The position numbers and the translations under genes were made by a program. Of a stretch of DNA of 64,000 nucleotides, positions 55,437 to 63,846 are shown in pieces. The stretch lies in the NCBI GenBank assembly GCA_039028895.1, contig JBCCHF010000016.1, positions 1 through 64,000 on the forward strand, read 5' to 3'. How positions within the stretch are numbered: the stretch's first letter is position 1; each line of letters opens with the position of its first letter. Under the pieces are notes generated by a model, which saw only the letters and a list, made by a program, of their open reading frames with translations, was not told the DNA's origin and did no database searches. The DNA is from JAHDCJ01 sp039028895 (GTDB taxonomy: Bacteria > Bacteroidota > Bacteroidia > Chitinophagales > Saprospiraceae).

Positions 55437-56918
55437 CTAATTTGCCGCTGAATGGCCGGCTAACCGACCAAATACTGCTCCTGAAGTCAATCCTGACCCA
55501 CCCGGATAGCCATTGTAAAATACGCCACCAACAAGTTCTCCACAAGCAAAAAGCCCTGATATTCGTTTGCCTTCTGCATTAAGTACTGCCGCCCCCTCAT
55601 CAACTTTCAGACCGCCATAGGTAAAGGTAATACCACAAGTTACCGGATATGCTTTAAATGGAGGAGAATCAATGGTGTTTGCCCAGTTGGTTTTGTTTAG
55701 TGGAAGACCCTGTGTGCCTTTGCCGTCTAAAACGGTTGGGTCAAATTCCACATTCCGGTTAACGGCTTCATTATAGGCATGAATGGTTTTTAAGGTGTTT
55801 TCTTTATCAACACCATCCATCTTGCTAACGAGGTCTTCGAGGGTGTCAGATTCTTCATAACTGGCATCCCAGAAGCGGTATTCGCTATAAAGCAGGTGAT
55901 CAACTTTACTGTCAAAAATCTGCCATGCAAATTGTCCGGGTTGTTGGAGAATGGCTCTTCCAAATTGAGCATAAGTATAGTTGCGAAAGTTAATACCTTC
56001 ATCTACAAAGCGGTCGCCATTTGCGTTAAGCATGATGCCGAGGAAATAACAAATTTTGCGGTAATGCTTCCGCTCAATGTAGGGAATATCCAGATTGCCG
56101 TAATCGGGCATGTGAAGATCCATCGGGACGGCATGACAACCATCTTCCAAACCGTTGAAATCTGCACCAATTTCGAGGGCCATTTCGATTCCTCGTCCCA
56201 TATTATGTGGTGTACCTCTGACTTTTGCTTTTACCCAGTTGTTTCCCAAATACTTCTTGCGCAAATCCGGATTGGCTTCAAAGCCGCCGCATCCCAGTAC
56301 AATTGCATCTGCCTCCAGGGTCATTGGCCCGTTTATTGAGCCACAATTAACGCCTACGACTTGCCCGTTTTCGGTTACAAGTGATTCGGCGGCGGTAGCA
56401 TACATTATTTTTCCGCCCAAGCGGAGAAATTCCTCCATCTCAGCCTCAACCAGGCCTTCACCCTCTCCTTTTGCCTCAAGGGTAAGACCACCCCAAAATA
56501 TGTATTTGCCATCCTTTTGAAAGGTTTGTCTCGAATAGATCGGGTCAAATCGGACATTATGGGTACTAAGCCAGAGCATGGTTTCATAGCTCTGCTCAAT
56601 TAATATTTTTTGATGCAGACTTAGTGCTCGTCCATCATTAAAATGGAGCAGGTCGCTGCCAAATTTTTCGGCGGTATAAGTTCCGAATTCTGTTATCGGA
56701 ATTCTTTCGTCGTCTGGGTTAGCGAGCAAAGGATGGAGGTCTTCATTCGAATTGTATACAAATCGCATTGCACCGGCGGTGTATCGGCTGTTACCACCAG
56801 CTTGTTGTTCTTCGGCTTTTTCGATCATGGTGACATTGGCACCTTTTTCAAGCGCAGCAATACCGGCGCATAATGCTGCGTTCCCACTACCTACTATTAT
56901 TACTTTTTTCACACGCAC
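55437..56918 (-). CDS. FAD-dependent dehydrogenase, TcuA (tricarballylate dehydrogenase)-like
   Basis: 493 residues with a GTG start; the nearest in-frame upstream stop leaves no ATG. The FAD motif VIIVGSGNAALCAGIAAL is followed by GGNSRYTAGAMRF, close to TcuA of the fumarate-reductase/KsdD superfamily. The C-terminal FAD contact reads FACGELVGGVFYNGYPGGSGLTSGAVFGRLAG, and GGLKVD is also kept. In Salmonella TcuA oxidises tricarballylate to cis-aconitate and passes electrons to TcuB; no TcuB is found here. A transport role for the next genes fits this substrate class, but other succinate-like acids remain possible. Confidence 0.8.
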   Translation of the reverse strand: MRVKKVIIVGSGNAALCAGIAALEKGANVTMIEKAEEQQAGGNSRYTAGAMRFVYNSNEDLHPLLANPDDERIPITEFGTYTAEKFGSDLLHFNDGRALSLHQKILIEQSYETMLWLSTHNVRFDPIYSRQTFQKDGKYIFWGGLTLEAKGEGEGLVEAEMEEFLRLGGKIMYATAAESLVTENGQVVGVNCGSINGPMTLEADAIVLGCGGFEANPDLRKKYLGNNWVKAKVRGTPHNMGRGIEMALEIGADFNGLEDGCHAVPMDLHMPDYGNLDIPYIERKHYRKICYFLGIMLNANGDRFVDEGINFRNYTYAQFGRAILQQPGQFAWQIFDSKVDHLLYSEYRFWDASYEESDTLEDLVSKMDGVDKENTLKTIHAYNEAVNRNVEFDPTVLDGKGTQGLPLNKTNWANTIDSPPFKAYPVTCGITFTYGGLKVDEGAAVLNAEGKRISGLFACGELVGGVFYNGYPGGSGLTSGAVFGRLAGHSAAN

Positions 56919-56929
56919 TCTATAATTTC

Positions 56930-56957
56930 AGGGGGCTACAATAAATTGTAACCCCCT
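56930..56957. terminator. Hairpin between the TonB receptor and the TcuA-like gene
   Basis: AGGGGG.TACAAT pairs with ATTGTA.CCCCCT (56930-56941 with 56946-56957), one mismatch and a 4-nt loop. On the transcribed minus strand no long T-run follows, so a partial terminator or an mRNA 3'-end stabiliser for the receptor message is likelier than a full stop. Confidence 0.6.
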
Positions 56958-56999
56958 TCAGCATTTAGTTTACAACCTTATATAAAACTCACTTTCATT

Positions 57000-59900
57000 T
57001 TACTTCCATGAATAATTCAGAGAAAGGTTGATAAACCTACCGTTGGTACCGAATTGGTTAACCCTTCGTGAATAGATTACTTCTCCTCTTACCTGACCCT
57101 CTCTCAGCATATCTGGATAAGTATCGAACAAGTTGTTAACACCACCTGTGATAGAAAGATTATCTGTAATATGTCCGGTAATTGAGAAATCCATAATGGC
57201 TTTTGAAGCCAGCACCTGTGGTTCTCCACCACCTGGAGGATTATCGTCCCACTCATTAATATCAGCATTGAATCTCAATCTTGGTTCAGATACTTTTCCA
57301 AAACTGCTAATTCTTGCAAGCAATGACAGCTTGCCGATTCTGTATGAAGGGGTGAAGATGATCTTGTTCTTAGGTGTACCTTCAATCAGGTAAATAAAGA
57401 AATCACTAGCATTATTCGTTCTGTCAAAGGAAATATGAGGTGCTAATTCAGGTGTTACATTCAGCTCATCGATCTCAGTACTATTAAAGTTGATGGCTAA
57501 AGAGAGGTTAAGCACACTATTTTCTGCAAAACGCTTCTTATAAGTCGCCACAATATCAAGACCTTGTGTGGTCGTATTAATTGCGTTAGCAAAGAAGTTG
57601 ATATCATCAAACCCAGAAGTTGCAAACTCCGTGAAATCAGCAGCAGCCACCTGCGCAAGGAAGATACGATCATCAACAGCGATCTGGTAAGCATCAACAG
57701 TCAGTTTGAATGCACCATCAAGAAATTTAGCCGTTGCCCCTACTGCAAAATCGAGGGATGTTTCAGGCTCAAGGTTGTCAATGCCAAAAGCTGATTGGAC
57801 CCTGTTATCACGAATAGGGAGTGTAGGAGAAACTATAGATCCACCATCACTATCAAATGAAATCTGGCTAAAGTTACTGTAATGGGTCTGAGCTAAAGCC
57901 GGCGCACGGAAAGAACGATTGACAGAAGCTCTAATTGAGTAATTGTCGAGAATCTTGTAACGCGCAGCTGCTTTGTAAGAAAAATCAGAACCAAAGTCTG
58001 AGTAATTCTCGAAACGGCCAGCAACGACCAGTAGTAAGTCTTTGGTAACATCAGCTTCAACTTCTGCATAGACACCGATATTGGTTCTGTCCCAGAAACC
58101 TGAGGATGCTGGTGTAAAACCTTCACGACCTGAAGATCCGATATCTCTTCCTTCGGTAGCAAGTGATCCTGGGAACCAGGATTCTTTTTCGCCTTCCATT
58201 AGTTCATATGTTTCGCGACGGTACTCAGAACCAAATGCCAGGCTAATGCTTTCTGTAAGACTTTTGGTAATATCAAGATTCAAGAGACTTTGTGTTACTC
58301 TTAAACCACCTGTATAAAATTGAGTTGGGGAGTCAGCTCCCATTGAGGGATTAACGGTATTGCGTGCAAATAGTTGTACATCATTTCCACTGTAGCCCAT
58401 GCTAAAATCAAGGTTCCAGTCATTGGAAAATTCACCTGTAAAGCCCGATAGTATCTGCCAATCTGTTAAACGTGATGGTACTTCTGGATTATATCCATCA
58501 GGGAAAATTTCAAGTACTGCCCTGCTCGTTCTTGCAGGAGATCTTGAAAATACACCGCCAATGATTTGTTTTTTGGTAAAGCCACCCATTCCGTAGTAGC
58601 TCCATGTATCGTTGATTGGTTTGCCAGCATTAAGGAAAATTCCACCATTGGTATTCTCTGCTGTACCAAGTACTGCCCTGTCAAGGTCAATACCATTTTG
58701 TGCCTGCAGCTGCTCATCTGTTAGTCCCAGAGGATCAAACTGTTCTGGCACATACCATCCTGTACTATGAGAATAGGTCCCAGAACGGTCGGTAGGATCA
58801 CTATGCTGGAAATGAACGGTGGTATTCAAGAATCCGTCTTCACCCCAAGGTAATCCGAAGTTGATTGATGATTTAAAGGTATTGCCATCTGTAATAGCAT
58901 CATCGCCATAAATTTTTTCTCCTTCTTCTCCACGGTTAGTTATGTCATCATATTTTGGAGAGGTAAAAGTAGAACCGATATAAGCGCTGAAAGAACCACC
59001 AGAACGGGCTTTCTTCAGTTCCATGTTAACAACGCCAGCAATCGCATCAGATCCGTACTGAGCGGCAGCACCATCTCTTAAGACTTCAACCCTCTCAACT
59101 GCAGCTGAAGGAATGGAGTTAATATCATTACCTAACTGGCCTTTACCAACTCCGTCGTTACCATTAAAGAAGGCTACTTTATGTCGGCGCTTTCCATTTA
59201 CCAATAACAACGTCTGGTCAGAACCAAGTCCTCTCAACTGAGCAGGGTCAATCAAAGGAGCCAGGTCATTGATACCAAATTTTTGGGCACTGAAAGAAGG
59301 TACAGTAAAGTGAATTGATTGTCCAATATCCGGCTGACCGGTTTTGGCAAGGTCAGCAGCCTGGATAGCATCAATAGGAACCGGACTGTCGAGATCTGTT
59401 CTAGGCTTACCTCTTGAACCAATAACGGTAACACCTTCGAGGTCAATACCTTCAGAAAGTGTAACATTCATCGTTGCATCTCCTGTACAGGTAACTTCTT
59501 TATCCTGATAGCCTGTGTACGAAAATACAAGTACACCACTTTCAGGACAATCAATTGAATAATTGCCATTAACATCAGTAACAACACCTGTGGAAGTCCC
59601 TTTCACAAAAACTGATGCTCCGATAAGTGGATTGCCATCATCATCAGTTACTTGTCCTTTCACAGGAGCGAAAAAATCAAGCGAACCAGTAGATTGGTTC
59701 TTCATTTTGGTTAATACGATAGTTCTCTCATTAAATACTTTAAAGTCAATGGAGAGAGGTGACAGCAAGCTAACCAGCACTTCGTTCAAGCTTTGATTTT
59801 CAGCAAGGAGCGATACTTTCTGGTTGGTAGAAATTTTCTTGGAACTATAAGTAAAGTTCACATTAGCCTGATTCTCAATGTCTAGTAAGACTACTTTCAA

Positions 59901-60065
59901 TTGAATTTTTTCAGCCGACACTGAAATTTTCTGCTCAAGTATTTCCTGTGCGTCGGAGTCCATTGCATTTAAACAGGAAATCGTAAGCAATGCGATCACA
60001 AATTGGGTAAAGGAAAATCTCATGAGACGGTAGATTTTTCTAGGCGTTTGTCGATTCCTTTTCAT
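57000..60065 (-). CDS. STN-domain TonB-dependent receptor (signal-transducing type)
   Basis: 1,021 residues. A signal peptide ends near residue 40 (ISCLNAMDSDAQ). The STN domain lies at about 45-120 (VVLLDIENQANVNFTYSS ... IDFKVFNERTIVL). A carboxypeptidase-regulatory-like domain follows at about 133-205 (VKGQVTDDDGNPLIGASVFVKGT), then the plug (VERVEVLRDGAAAQYGSDAIAGVVNM), then a beta barrel ending NGRFINLSLNYSWK. STN domains contact FecR-type anti-sigma factors, and fecR and an ECF sigma gene lie immediately upstream. There is no SusD gene next to it. It probably imports and senses the substrate handled by the downstream genes. Confidence 0.93.
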   Translation of the reverse strand: MKRNRQTPRKIYRLMRFSFTQFVIALLTISCLNAMDSDAQEILEQKISVSAEKIQLKVVLLDIENQANVNFTYSSKKISTNQKVSLLAENQSLNEVLVSLLSPLSIDFKVFNERTIVLTKMKNQSTGSLDFFAPVKGQVTDDDGNPLIGASVFVKGTSTGVVTDVNGNYSIDCPESGVLVFSYTGYQDKEVTCTGDATMNVTLSEGIDLEGVTVIGSRGKPRTDLDSPVPIDAIQAADLAKTGQPDIGQSIHFTVPSFSAQKFGINDLAPLIDPAQLRGLGSDQTLLLVNGKRRHKVAFFNGNDGVGKGQLGNDINSIPSAAVERVEVLRDGAAAQYGSDAIAGVVNMELKKARSGGSFSAYIGSTFTSPKYDDITNRGEEGEKIYGDDAITDGNTFKSSINFGLPWGEDGFLNTTVHFQHSDPTDRSGTYSHSTGWYVPEQFDPLGLTDEQLQAQNGIDLDRAVLGTAENTNGGIFLNAGKPINDTWSYYGMGGFTKKQIIGGVFSRSPARTSRAVLEIFPDGYNPEVPSRLTDWQILSGFTGEFSNDWNLDFSMGYSGNDVQLFARNTVNPSMGADSPTQFYTGGLRVTQSLLNLDITKSLTESISLAFGSEYRRETYELMEGEKESWFPGSLATEGRDIGSSGREGFTPASSGFWDRTNIGVYAEVEADVTKDLLLVVAGRFENYSDFGSDFSYKAAARYKILDNYSIRASVNRSFRAPALAQTHYSNFSQISFDSDGGSIVSPTLPIRDNRVQSAFGIDNLEPETSLDFAVGATAKFLDGAFKLTVDAYQIAVDDRIFLAQVAAADFTEFATSGFDDINFFANAINTTTQGLDIVATYKKRFAENSVLNLSLAINFNSTEIDELNVTPELAPHISFDRTNNASDFFIYLIEGTPKNKIIFTPSYRIGKLSLLARISSFGKVSEPRLRFNADINEWDDNPPGGGEPQVLASKAIMDFSITGHITDNLSITGGVNNLFDTYPDMLREGQVRGEVIYSRRVNQFGTNGRFINLSLNYSWK

Positions 60066-60090
60066 AATTTTGGTTTAGTGTGATTTAATG

Positions 60091-60154
60091 CTTTGAGTAT
60101 CCAGTATGAAAAAACCTTCTGCGGCAACAGAAACTCACTACTGGAAGACTCAAG
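60091..60154. promoter_or_regulatory. Imperfect inverted repeat upstream of the TonB receptor gene
   Basis: CTTTGAGTATCCAGTA (60091-60106) is nearly the inverse of TACTGGAAGACTCAAG (60139-60154): the arms match at about 13 of 16 positions with one offset. It lies 26-89 bp before the ATG. It could be a structured leader or the control region for the local ECF sigma factor. Confidence 0.45.
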
Positions 60155-60170
60155 GTGTTTTGTCTTTTCA

Positions 60171-60198
60171 AAGCCGGTAGTCCTTTGACTACCGGTTT
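60171..60198. terminator. Strong hairpin directly after fecR
   Basis: A 12-bp stem AAGCCGGTAGTC / GACTACCGGTTT (one G-U pair) has the loop CTTT. It begins 5 bp after the fecR stop on the transcribed strand. A T-run follows only on the plus strand; on the minus strand the tail is CTTTGAAAAG, so termination of fecR may be partial. Confidence 0.65.
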
Positions 60199-60202
60199 AT
60201 TT

Positions 60203-61315
60203 TTAACAACCTTCACCGGAGATGAAGATGGTTGCTTCTTTTTCTGTAAACTCGAGGCCCAGAGCCAAACAAATAATGCTCAACTTATCAGTAAGTGGCT
60301 CATCATCGAGTTTTGTGGTTATTGTGCAGTTCTGGAATTTATTGTCGTCAAACTCAAGGTCAATTCCATAGGCCTTCTCAAGGGCATTGAAGACTTTCAC
60401 TATAGATTCATTATTAAACTGGAATTGTTTGATCTCTTCAGGTTTGGCCAGCATCAATGGTTTTTCAGTTAAAGTTTTCACCATTTTTTCGGCAGTTCGG
60501 TCGAAAACTACTTTTTGGTTTGGGGTCACTTCAAGCTTCTTATTTGGTCTTGGGATGGTAATTACTTCATCCGTTTTGACGACAATCTGATCTCCTGCCT
60601 TTTCATTATTCTCAGAAGTCACCTGAGCATAAACTGCCACTTTCCCAGTCTTTACATCGACTTCTACTGTTTTCTCTCCTTCGAAGGCAAAAATTCTGAA
60701 ACTCGTACCCAACACTTTGGTGATGGTTTCATTAGCATATACCATAAATGGTTTATTCTCATCGCGTATGATTTCAAAAAAAGCTTCACCTTTCATGAAA
60801 ACAACCCGTTGATCTCCAGTAAAAGCTGTAGGATATTTGAGGGTGCCGAAAGGCTCTACCTCGACAGAACTACCATCAGCCAGTTGTATAGTTTTGGTAA
60901 CCCCTGAATTGTTTTGATAATTGATCCATTCTTGTGCAACGGTAGATGAAGTTGCTTCAGTGCCAAGAATATTCGTCACCACGAAAACAGCACATATTGC
61001 AATGAGAACAGCGGCCACTGAAGCGATCCGACGAAGAAAAGGATTCACCTTGTTAACTATTGTTTCTGGGATCACCTCTTGTTCAAGGTTTTTCCAAACT
61101 TCATTTTCGAGAGCGGTATAATTATCAGATTTTTCCGCTTCATGAATACTCAAAACAAGAACTTTCGCTTCTTCAATTATTTCTGATTTATCAGGGAAAT
61201 TAAATAAAAATGATGCCCAGAAGTCGTCATCAGGTTCATTTGGCTCCAGGCACCATTTAATAAAGCGTTCATCAGAAGCAAAATCTTCAATATTATATTC
61301 AGTGTAGTCTTTCAT
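60203..61315 (-). CDS. FecR-family anti-sigma factor / sigma regulator
   Basis: 370 residues. The cytoplasmic N-terminus (about 1-95; WCLEPNEPDDDFWASFL) would bind the sigma factor. One transmembrane segment spans about 98-117 (ASVAAVLIAICAVFVVTNIL). The periplasmic FecR domain reads TIQLADGSSVEVEPFGTLKYP, VVFMKGEAFFEIIRDENKPFMVYANE and VLGTSFRIFAFEGEKTVEVDVKTGKVAV. The C-terminal region resembles DUF4974 (KVFNALEKAYGIDLEFDD). It lies 84 bp after the ECF sigma gene and before the STN receptor: the Fec-like order of sigma, regulator, receptor. Confidence 0.95.
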   Translation of the reverse strand: MKDYTEYNIEDFASDERFIKWCLEPNEPDDDFWASFLFNFPDKSEIIEEAKVLVLSIHEAEKSDNYTALENEVWKNLEQEVIPETIVNKVNPFLRRIASVAAVLIAICAVFVVTNILGTEATSSTVAQEWINYQNNSGVTKTIQLADGSSVEVEPFGTLKYPTAFTGDQRVVFMKGEAFFEIIRDENKPFMVYANETITKVLGTSFRIFAFEGEKTVEVDVKTGKVAVYAQVTSENNEKAGDQIVVKTDEVITIPRPNKKLEVTPNQKVVFDRTAEKMVKTLTEKPLMLAKPEEIKQFQFNNESIVKVFNALEKAYGIDLEFDDNKFQNCTITTKLDDEPLTDKLSIICLALGLEFTEKEATIFISGEGC

Positions 61316-61399
61316 TTCCAGAAATAGATATCTCTTTTGTCATCAAGTGACAATTTTCAGGTTTTTATACTCACCTAATTCGACTTTTTTTTAAAAAAA

Positions 61400-61990
61400 T
61401 TATTCCTGACTGGATCTGGACGCGGAAGGCTGGGCTGAATCAGATGACTTCAATGAAGATTTAAGCTTTTTTATTGCCCTGTATAGAAGGTTGGATACAG
61501 ATTGGTAATTGATATTAACGATATCAGAAATTTCCTGGTTAGAGAGATTCTGGAAAAATTTAAGATTAATAATTTCTCTTTGGCGTTCGGGTAATAAGGC
61601 AATCTTTTCTTTGAGGAATGTGATCCGCTCATCTGAAATATCTGACCCGGCATTGGCTGTATCATCAATTATTGTTGACACATCATGAATTTCCTGCTTC
61701 CGTGTTCTGCCTTTGGTAGATATGGCTCGCAGCAGTTTAAACCGAAAGGCTCTTAGCAGGTAAACTTTTACACTTTTGACTTCGGAAAGGGTGGAGCGTT
61801 TATTCCAAAATTCAGTGAAGAGTTCCTGTAAGGTGTCCTTTACCAGTTCTTTTTGAGGCGTAATTTTAAATCCTGAATGGATTAGAGTTGAGGCGTGTCT
61901 TTTGTAAAGTATGGCAAAGGCTTTTTTGTTATTTTTTTTCAACAAAAGCCATAGTTCACTGTCCGGTAAATCTGAAAAGGGGGGACGCAT
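61400..61990 (-). CDS. ECF sigma-70 factor
   Basis: 196 residues. Region 2 spans about 25-95 (AFAILYKRHASTLIHSGF, LKDTLQELFTEFWNKR-type stretch). Region 4 lies at about 130-180 (LPERQREIINLKFFQNLSNQEISDIVNI.YQSVSNLLYRAIKKLK). This is the Bacteroidota ECF form commonly paired with FecR and TonB receptors. It is the first gene of the seven-gene minus-strand cluster and is divergent from the VOC gene. No TAnnTTTG box was found upstream. Confidence 0.95.
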   Translation of the reverse strand: MRPPFSDLPDSELWLLLKKNNKKAFAILYKRHASTLIHSGFKITPQKELVKDTLQELFTEFWNKRSTLSEVKSVKVYLLRAFRFKLLRAISTKGRTRKQEIHDVSTIIDDTANAGSDISDERITFLKEKIALLPERQREIINLKFFQNLSNQEISDIVNINYQSVSNLLYRAIKKLKSSLKSSDSAQPSASRSSQE

Positions 61991-62148
61991 AACATACTTC
62001 TTGTATTGGCGAAGTTAACATTAAGTTTCAATATTCACAGCGTTATAATCACCTCCATTAACAAATTTTAACCTTATTTAATTTAAAAAAACCTAATTTT
62101 ATTCTCGCTCTCAGACCTCTCACCTTATTAAATTTCAACTCGAATATC

Positions 62149-62628
62149 ATGCTTCGTATCCAACATTTACTGGTGTTGTTTACTGTATTGCCATATTTTG
62201 GTATGGCTCAGAAAACAAACCTCCCTAAAACCAATGCTTTTTTCTCCGCTATCATCGTTTCAGACATTGATGCATCAAGGGTCTGGTATTGTGACAACCT
62301 TGGTTTCAAGTCTATGGAAAGGGCTCAGGCCAAAATACCTGGCTTGTATCAGGACAACCTACAAAATGGTAAAATGGCGATAGAATTGATTCAGATCAGG
62401 GGATCCATTCCTCAAAGTGATGCTCTTGAAGGAAAGCCCCCCAAAACTAAGTTAGAGGGTTTTTTCAAATTTGGTATGAAAGTTAGGAAACTCGATAAAT
62501 GGGTAGAAAAACTCAAAGCAAATGGGGTCAACATTTATGGTGACATTGTCAATGACAGGGTCACGAAAATGCGCACTGTAATCATCCTTGATCCGGATGG
62601 CAACCGGATACAATTATTCGGAAAATAA
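62149..62628 (+). CDS. Exported VOC-superfamily (glyoxalase-like) protein
   Basis: 159 residues. An N-terminal signal peptide (HLLVLFTVLPYFGMA, then QK) is unusual, since most VOC proteins are cytoplasmic. The VOC fold has SAIIVSDIDASRVWYCDNLGF and the closing ILDPDGNRIQLFGK. Metal-ligand positions include Glu in MAIELIQIRG and Gln in IQLFGK. The role is unknown; it may be a dioxygenase-like or binding protein in the periplasm. Confidence 0.85.
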   Translation: MLRIQHLLVLFTVLPYFGMAQKTNLPKTNAFFSAIIVSDIDASRVWYCDNLGFKSMERAQAKIPGLYQDNLQNGKMAIELIQIRGSIPQSDALEGKPPKTKLEGFFKFGMKVRKLDKWVEKLKANGVNIYGDIVNDRVTKMRTVIILDPDGNRIQLFGK

Positions 62629-62660
62629 AACAAAATTCTCTCTGCCGATGTTACCCCTCC

Positions 62661-63359
62661 ATGAAAAACTACTTAGTGATCGGGGCATCATCCGGAATCG
62701 GTCTTGCTCTTGCCCAAACTCTATCAGTATCAGGCCATAAGGTGTATGGTACGTTTCATGAAACCACAGACTACCCGGCCATCAGCAATTCTGAATATCA
62801 TCTCCTGAATGTGCTGGATAAATCACCAGATCTCAGCTTTTTGCCTGATCAACTTGATGGCGTGGTTTATTGCCCTGGCAGTATCAACCTAAGACCCTTT
62901 GTCAGGATCAAACCTCAGGATTTCATGGATGATTTTCAATTACAGGTGGGTGGCGCAATCAAAATCATACAAGCTGTTTTACCAAAGCTCAAAAAAGGAA
63001 CCGATCCTTCGATTATCTTTTTCTCTACGGTTGCTGTTCAGAAAGGCTTTAATTATCATTCACAAGTGGCCGTCTCTAAAGGGGCCATCGAAGGTTTGAC
63101 AAAAGCCCTGGCCGCTGAATTGGCACCAAAAATCAGGGTCAACTGTATCGCCCCTTCGCTTACAGACACCCCCCTTGCTGCAAAATTGTTGAGTAATGAA
63201 GAGAAAAAAGCTGCCAACGCTCAACGTCACCCATTAAGGAAAATCGGGAAACCAGAAGACCTCGCTGAAATGGCGGCCTTCTTGTTGTCAGAAAAAGCTT
63301 CATGGATCACTGGCCAAATCATGCATGTCGATGGGGGAAAGTCATCGGTAAACACTTAA
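62661..63359 (+). CDS. Short-chain dehydrogenase/reductase lacking the catalytic Tyr
   Basis: 232 residues. The cofactor motif GASSGIG (8-14) and the C-terminal WITGQIMHVDGG are typical. The active site YxxxK reads V136-AVS-K140 (HSQVAVSKGAIEGL), so the Tyr is Val while the Lys and the upstream Ser (FFSTVAVQ) remain. A similar Val in related Bacteroidota SDRs is my recollection and would make it a conserved subfamily trait. The gene is followed closely by two flavin-reductase-like genes on the same strand. Confidence 0.9.
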   Translation: MKNYLVIGASSGIGLALAQTLSVSGHKVYGTFHETTDYPAISNSEYHLLNVLDKSPDLSFLPDQLDGVVYCPGSINLRPFVRIKPQDFMDDFQLQVGGAIKIIQAVLPKLKKGTDPSIIFFSTVAVQKGFNYHSQVAVSKGAIEGLTKALAAELAPKIRVNCIAPSLTDTPLAAKLLSNEEKKAANAQRHPLRKIGKPEDLAEMAAFLLSEKASWITGQIMHVDGGKSSVNT

Positions 63360-63369
63360 AATAGTACAT

Positions 63370-63846
63370 TTGAGACGTCCCTGGAACATCATTAACACCC
63401 CGGTTTATAGCCTGGCCACCTACGACGAGACTAACGTCAACATGAACATCTGTACCTATGTAATGGCAGTCAGTAGGAAGCCAAAACTCTATGCTATTTC
63501 CATTGAGCATGGCTCCAAGACGCTTGAAAATCTAGAGAATAGCAGTGTAGGTGTTCTACAATTGCTTACTGCAATGCATAGTAATTTGATCAGGCCGCTT
63601 GGATTGAAATCAGGCAAAAAGGTAAACAAACATCAATGGCTTACAAAAAATGCCCAGCTAATAGAATGGCAAGCCCAATCGGTCTTAAAAGATGCAGCAG
63701 CTTATCTTATGCTTGAGAAGATAAGCCAGGAAACTGTTGGAGATCACGAGCTATTTATTTTTAAAACCATTAAATCCAAAACCCTTTCAGAAACTGGTAT
63801 CCTGATGTTCCAAGATCTGATTGATCAAAAAATTATCTTGTCTTAA
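63370..63846 (+). CDS. Flavin reductase-like domain protein
   Basis: 158 residues with a TTG start at 63370; the next Met is inside the first strand (NVNMNICTYVMAV), so the TTG start preserves the family N-terminus RPWNIINTPVYSLAT. It has the split-barrel FMN-binding pattern (SKTLENLENSSVGVLQLL, DHELFIFKTI). It lies 10 bp after the SDR gene and shares one base with the next gene (TAATG). Confidence 0.8.
   Translation: MRRPWNIINTPVYSLATYDETNVNMNICTYVMAVSRKPKLYAISIEHGSKTLENLENSSVGVLQLLTAMHSNLIRPLGLKSGKKVNKHQWLTKNAQLIEWQAQSVLKDAAAYLMLEKISQETVGDHELFIFKTIKSKTLSETGILMFQDLIDQKIILS

Noticed and set aside
57000..60065. SusC of a polysaccharide utilisation locus
   Set aside because: No SusD, glycoside hydrolase or sulfatase gene is adjacent. 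The neighbours are a flavoprotein and a TTT transporter.
60515..60907. 130-residue plus-strand frame inside fecR
   Set aside because: It is fully contained in the well-supported fecR gene and shows no domain.
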